Positions 63,896-64,000 of a stretch of DNA of 64,000 nt are shown piece by piece. Source of the stretch: Bacteroidetes bacterium ADurb.Bin008. GTDB taxonomy: Bacteria > Bacteroidota > Bacteroidia > Bacteroidales > Tenuifilaceae. The notes below the pieces were generated by a model. The model made no database searches. It was not told where the DNA came from and saw only the letters and a list, made by a program, of their open reading frames with translations. Both the position numbers and the translations under genes were made by a program. The stretch lies in assembly GCA_002071445.1 (NCBI GenBank), contig MWFE01000065.1, forward strand, positions 98,648 through 162,647, read 5' to 3'. Within the stretch, counting starts at the first letter, position 1. The number at the start of each line of letters is the position of its first letter.

Positions 63896-64000
63896 AACTA
63901 TTTATGTTTATAAGCTTTTATTTGTGGCGGATTCAAGTCACAAATGCAACTTTTGGTTAAACAATAATCTATTCATTACAAATATAGGGTTTTCGTAATC

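Overview
The window comes from a member of the Bacteroidota, probably Bacteroidales. Genes are often preceded by the TANNTTTG -7 box typical of this phylum, and Shine-Dalgarno sites are weak or absent. Several gene arrangements are also typical: a fused LpxC-FabZ, an RprX/RprY-like two-component pair, rnc followed by an IPExxxVDY-family gene, a DUF4837 lipoprotein, an S46 dipeptidyl-peptidase and an ECF sigma/FecR pair. I cannot place it to genus. Most of the window is core chromosome. No phage, IS, CRISPR array or rRNA operon was seen.

Layout. 1-9.9 kb: lipA (cut by the left edge) divergent from lysS, a PAS-only protein, an RlmN-like methyltransferase, YjbQ, gpsA-pgi, a BamE-like/bile-acid-symporter fusion and a PlsC-like acyltransferase. 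9.9-11.5 kb: an accessory patch with a RhuM-like/PLD-like gene flanked by short degenerate repeats. 11.5-16.9 kb: an AhpD-like protein and an ECF sigma/anti-sigma/STN-domain operon next to a paralogous carboxypeptidase-regulatory-domain protein. 17-25.5 kb: the SUF iron-sulfur cluster (sufBCDS, then sufE and a sufT-like gene), interrupted by an antiparallel TPR-SpoIIE phosphatase gene split by an in-frame TGA. 25.5-32.2 kb: YitT, an M23 peptidase, an outer-membrane lipoprotein, purN, and acpP-fabF-rnc. 32.4-37 kb: rprXY, then a SiaC-like gene in an operon with a catalytically dead GH16-like protein. 37-44.5 kb (minus strand): lepA, infB, nusA, rimP. 44.7-49.4 kb: an HD hydrolase and the lipid A genes lpxD, lpxC-fabZ, lpxA. 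49.4-55.6 kb (minus strand): DUF4837, lytic transglycosylase, tatA, rseP, dxr, M23. 55.8-64 kb: initiator tRNA, two SiaC-like genes, a flippase, a glycosyltransferase, rnhB, a DPP7-like peptidase and a SiaB-SiaC operon.

The most unusual theme is a dispersed SiaA/B/C-type partner-switching set. There are four SiaC (DUF1987) paralogs at three loci, one SiaB-like kinase, and one SpoIIE phosphatase with a TPR sensor. No diguanylate cyclase, the known SiaC target in Pseudomonas, lies in the window. Two SiaC paralogs keep the Thr at position 68, and two have Ser at the aligned position. One SiaC is coupled to a GH16-fold protein that lacks all three catalytic acids and carries helical repeats, which makes it a candidate new output module. 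Two promoter-terminator units without a convincing gene (near 4.45-4.55 kb on plus and 32.25-32.37 kb on minus) are candidate small RNAs.
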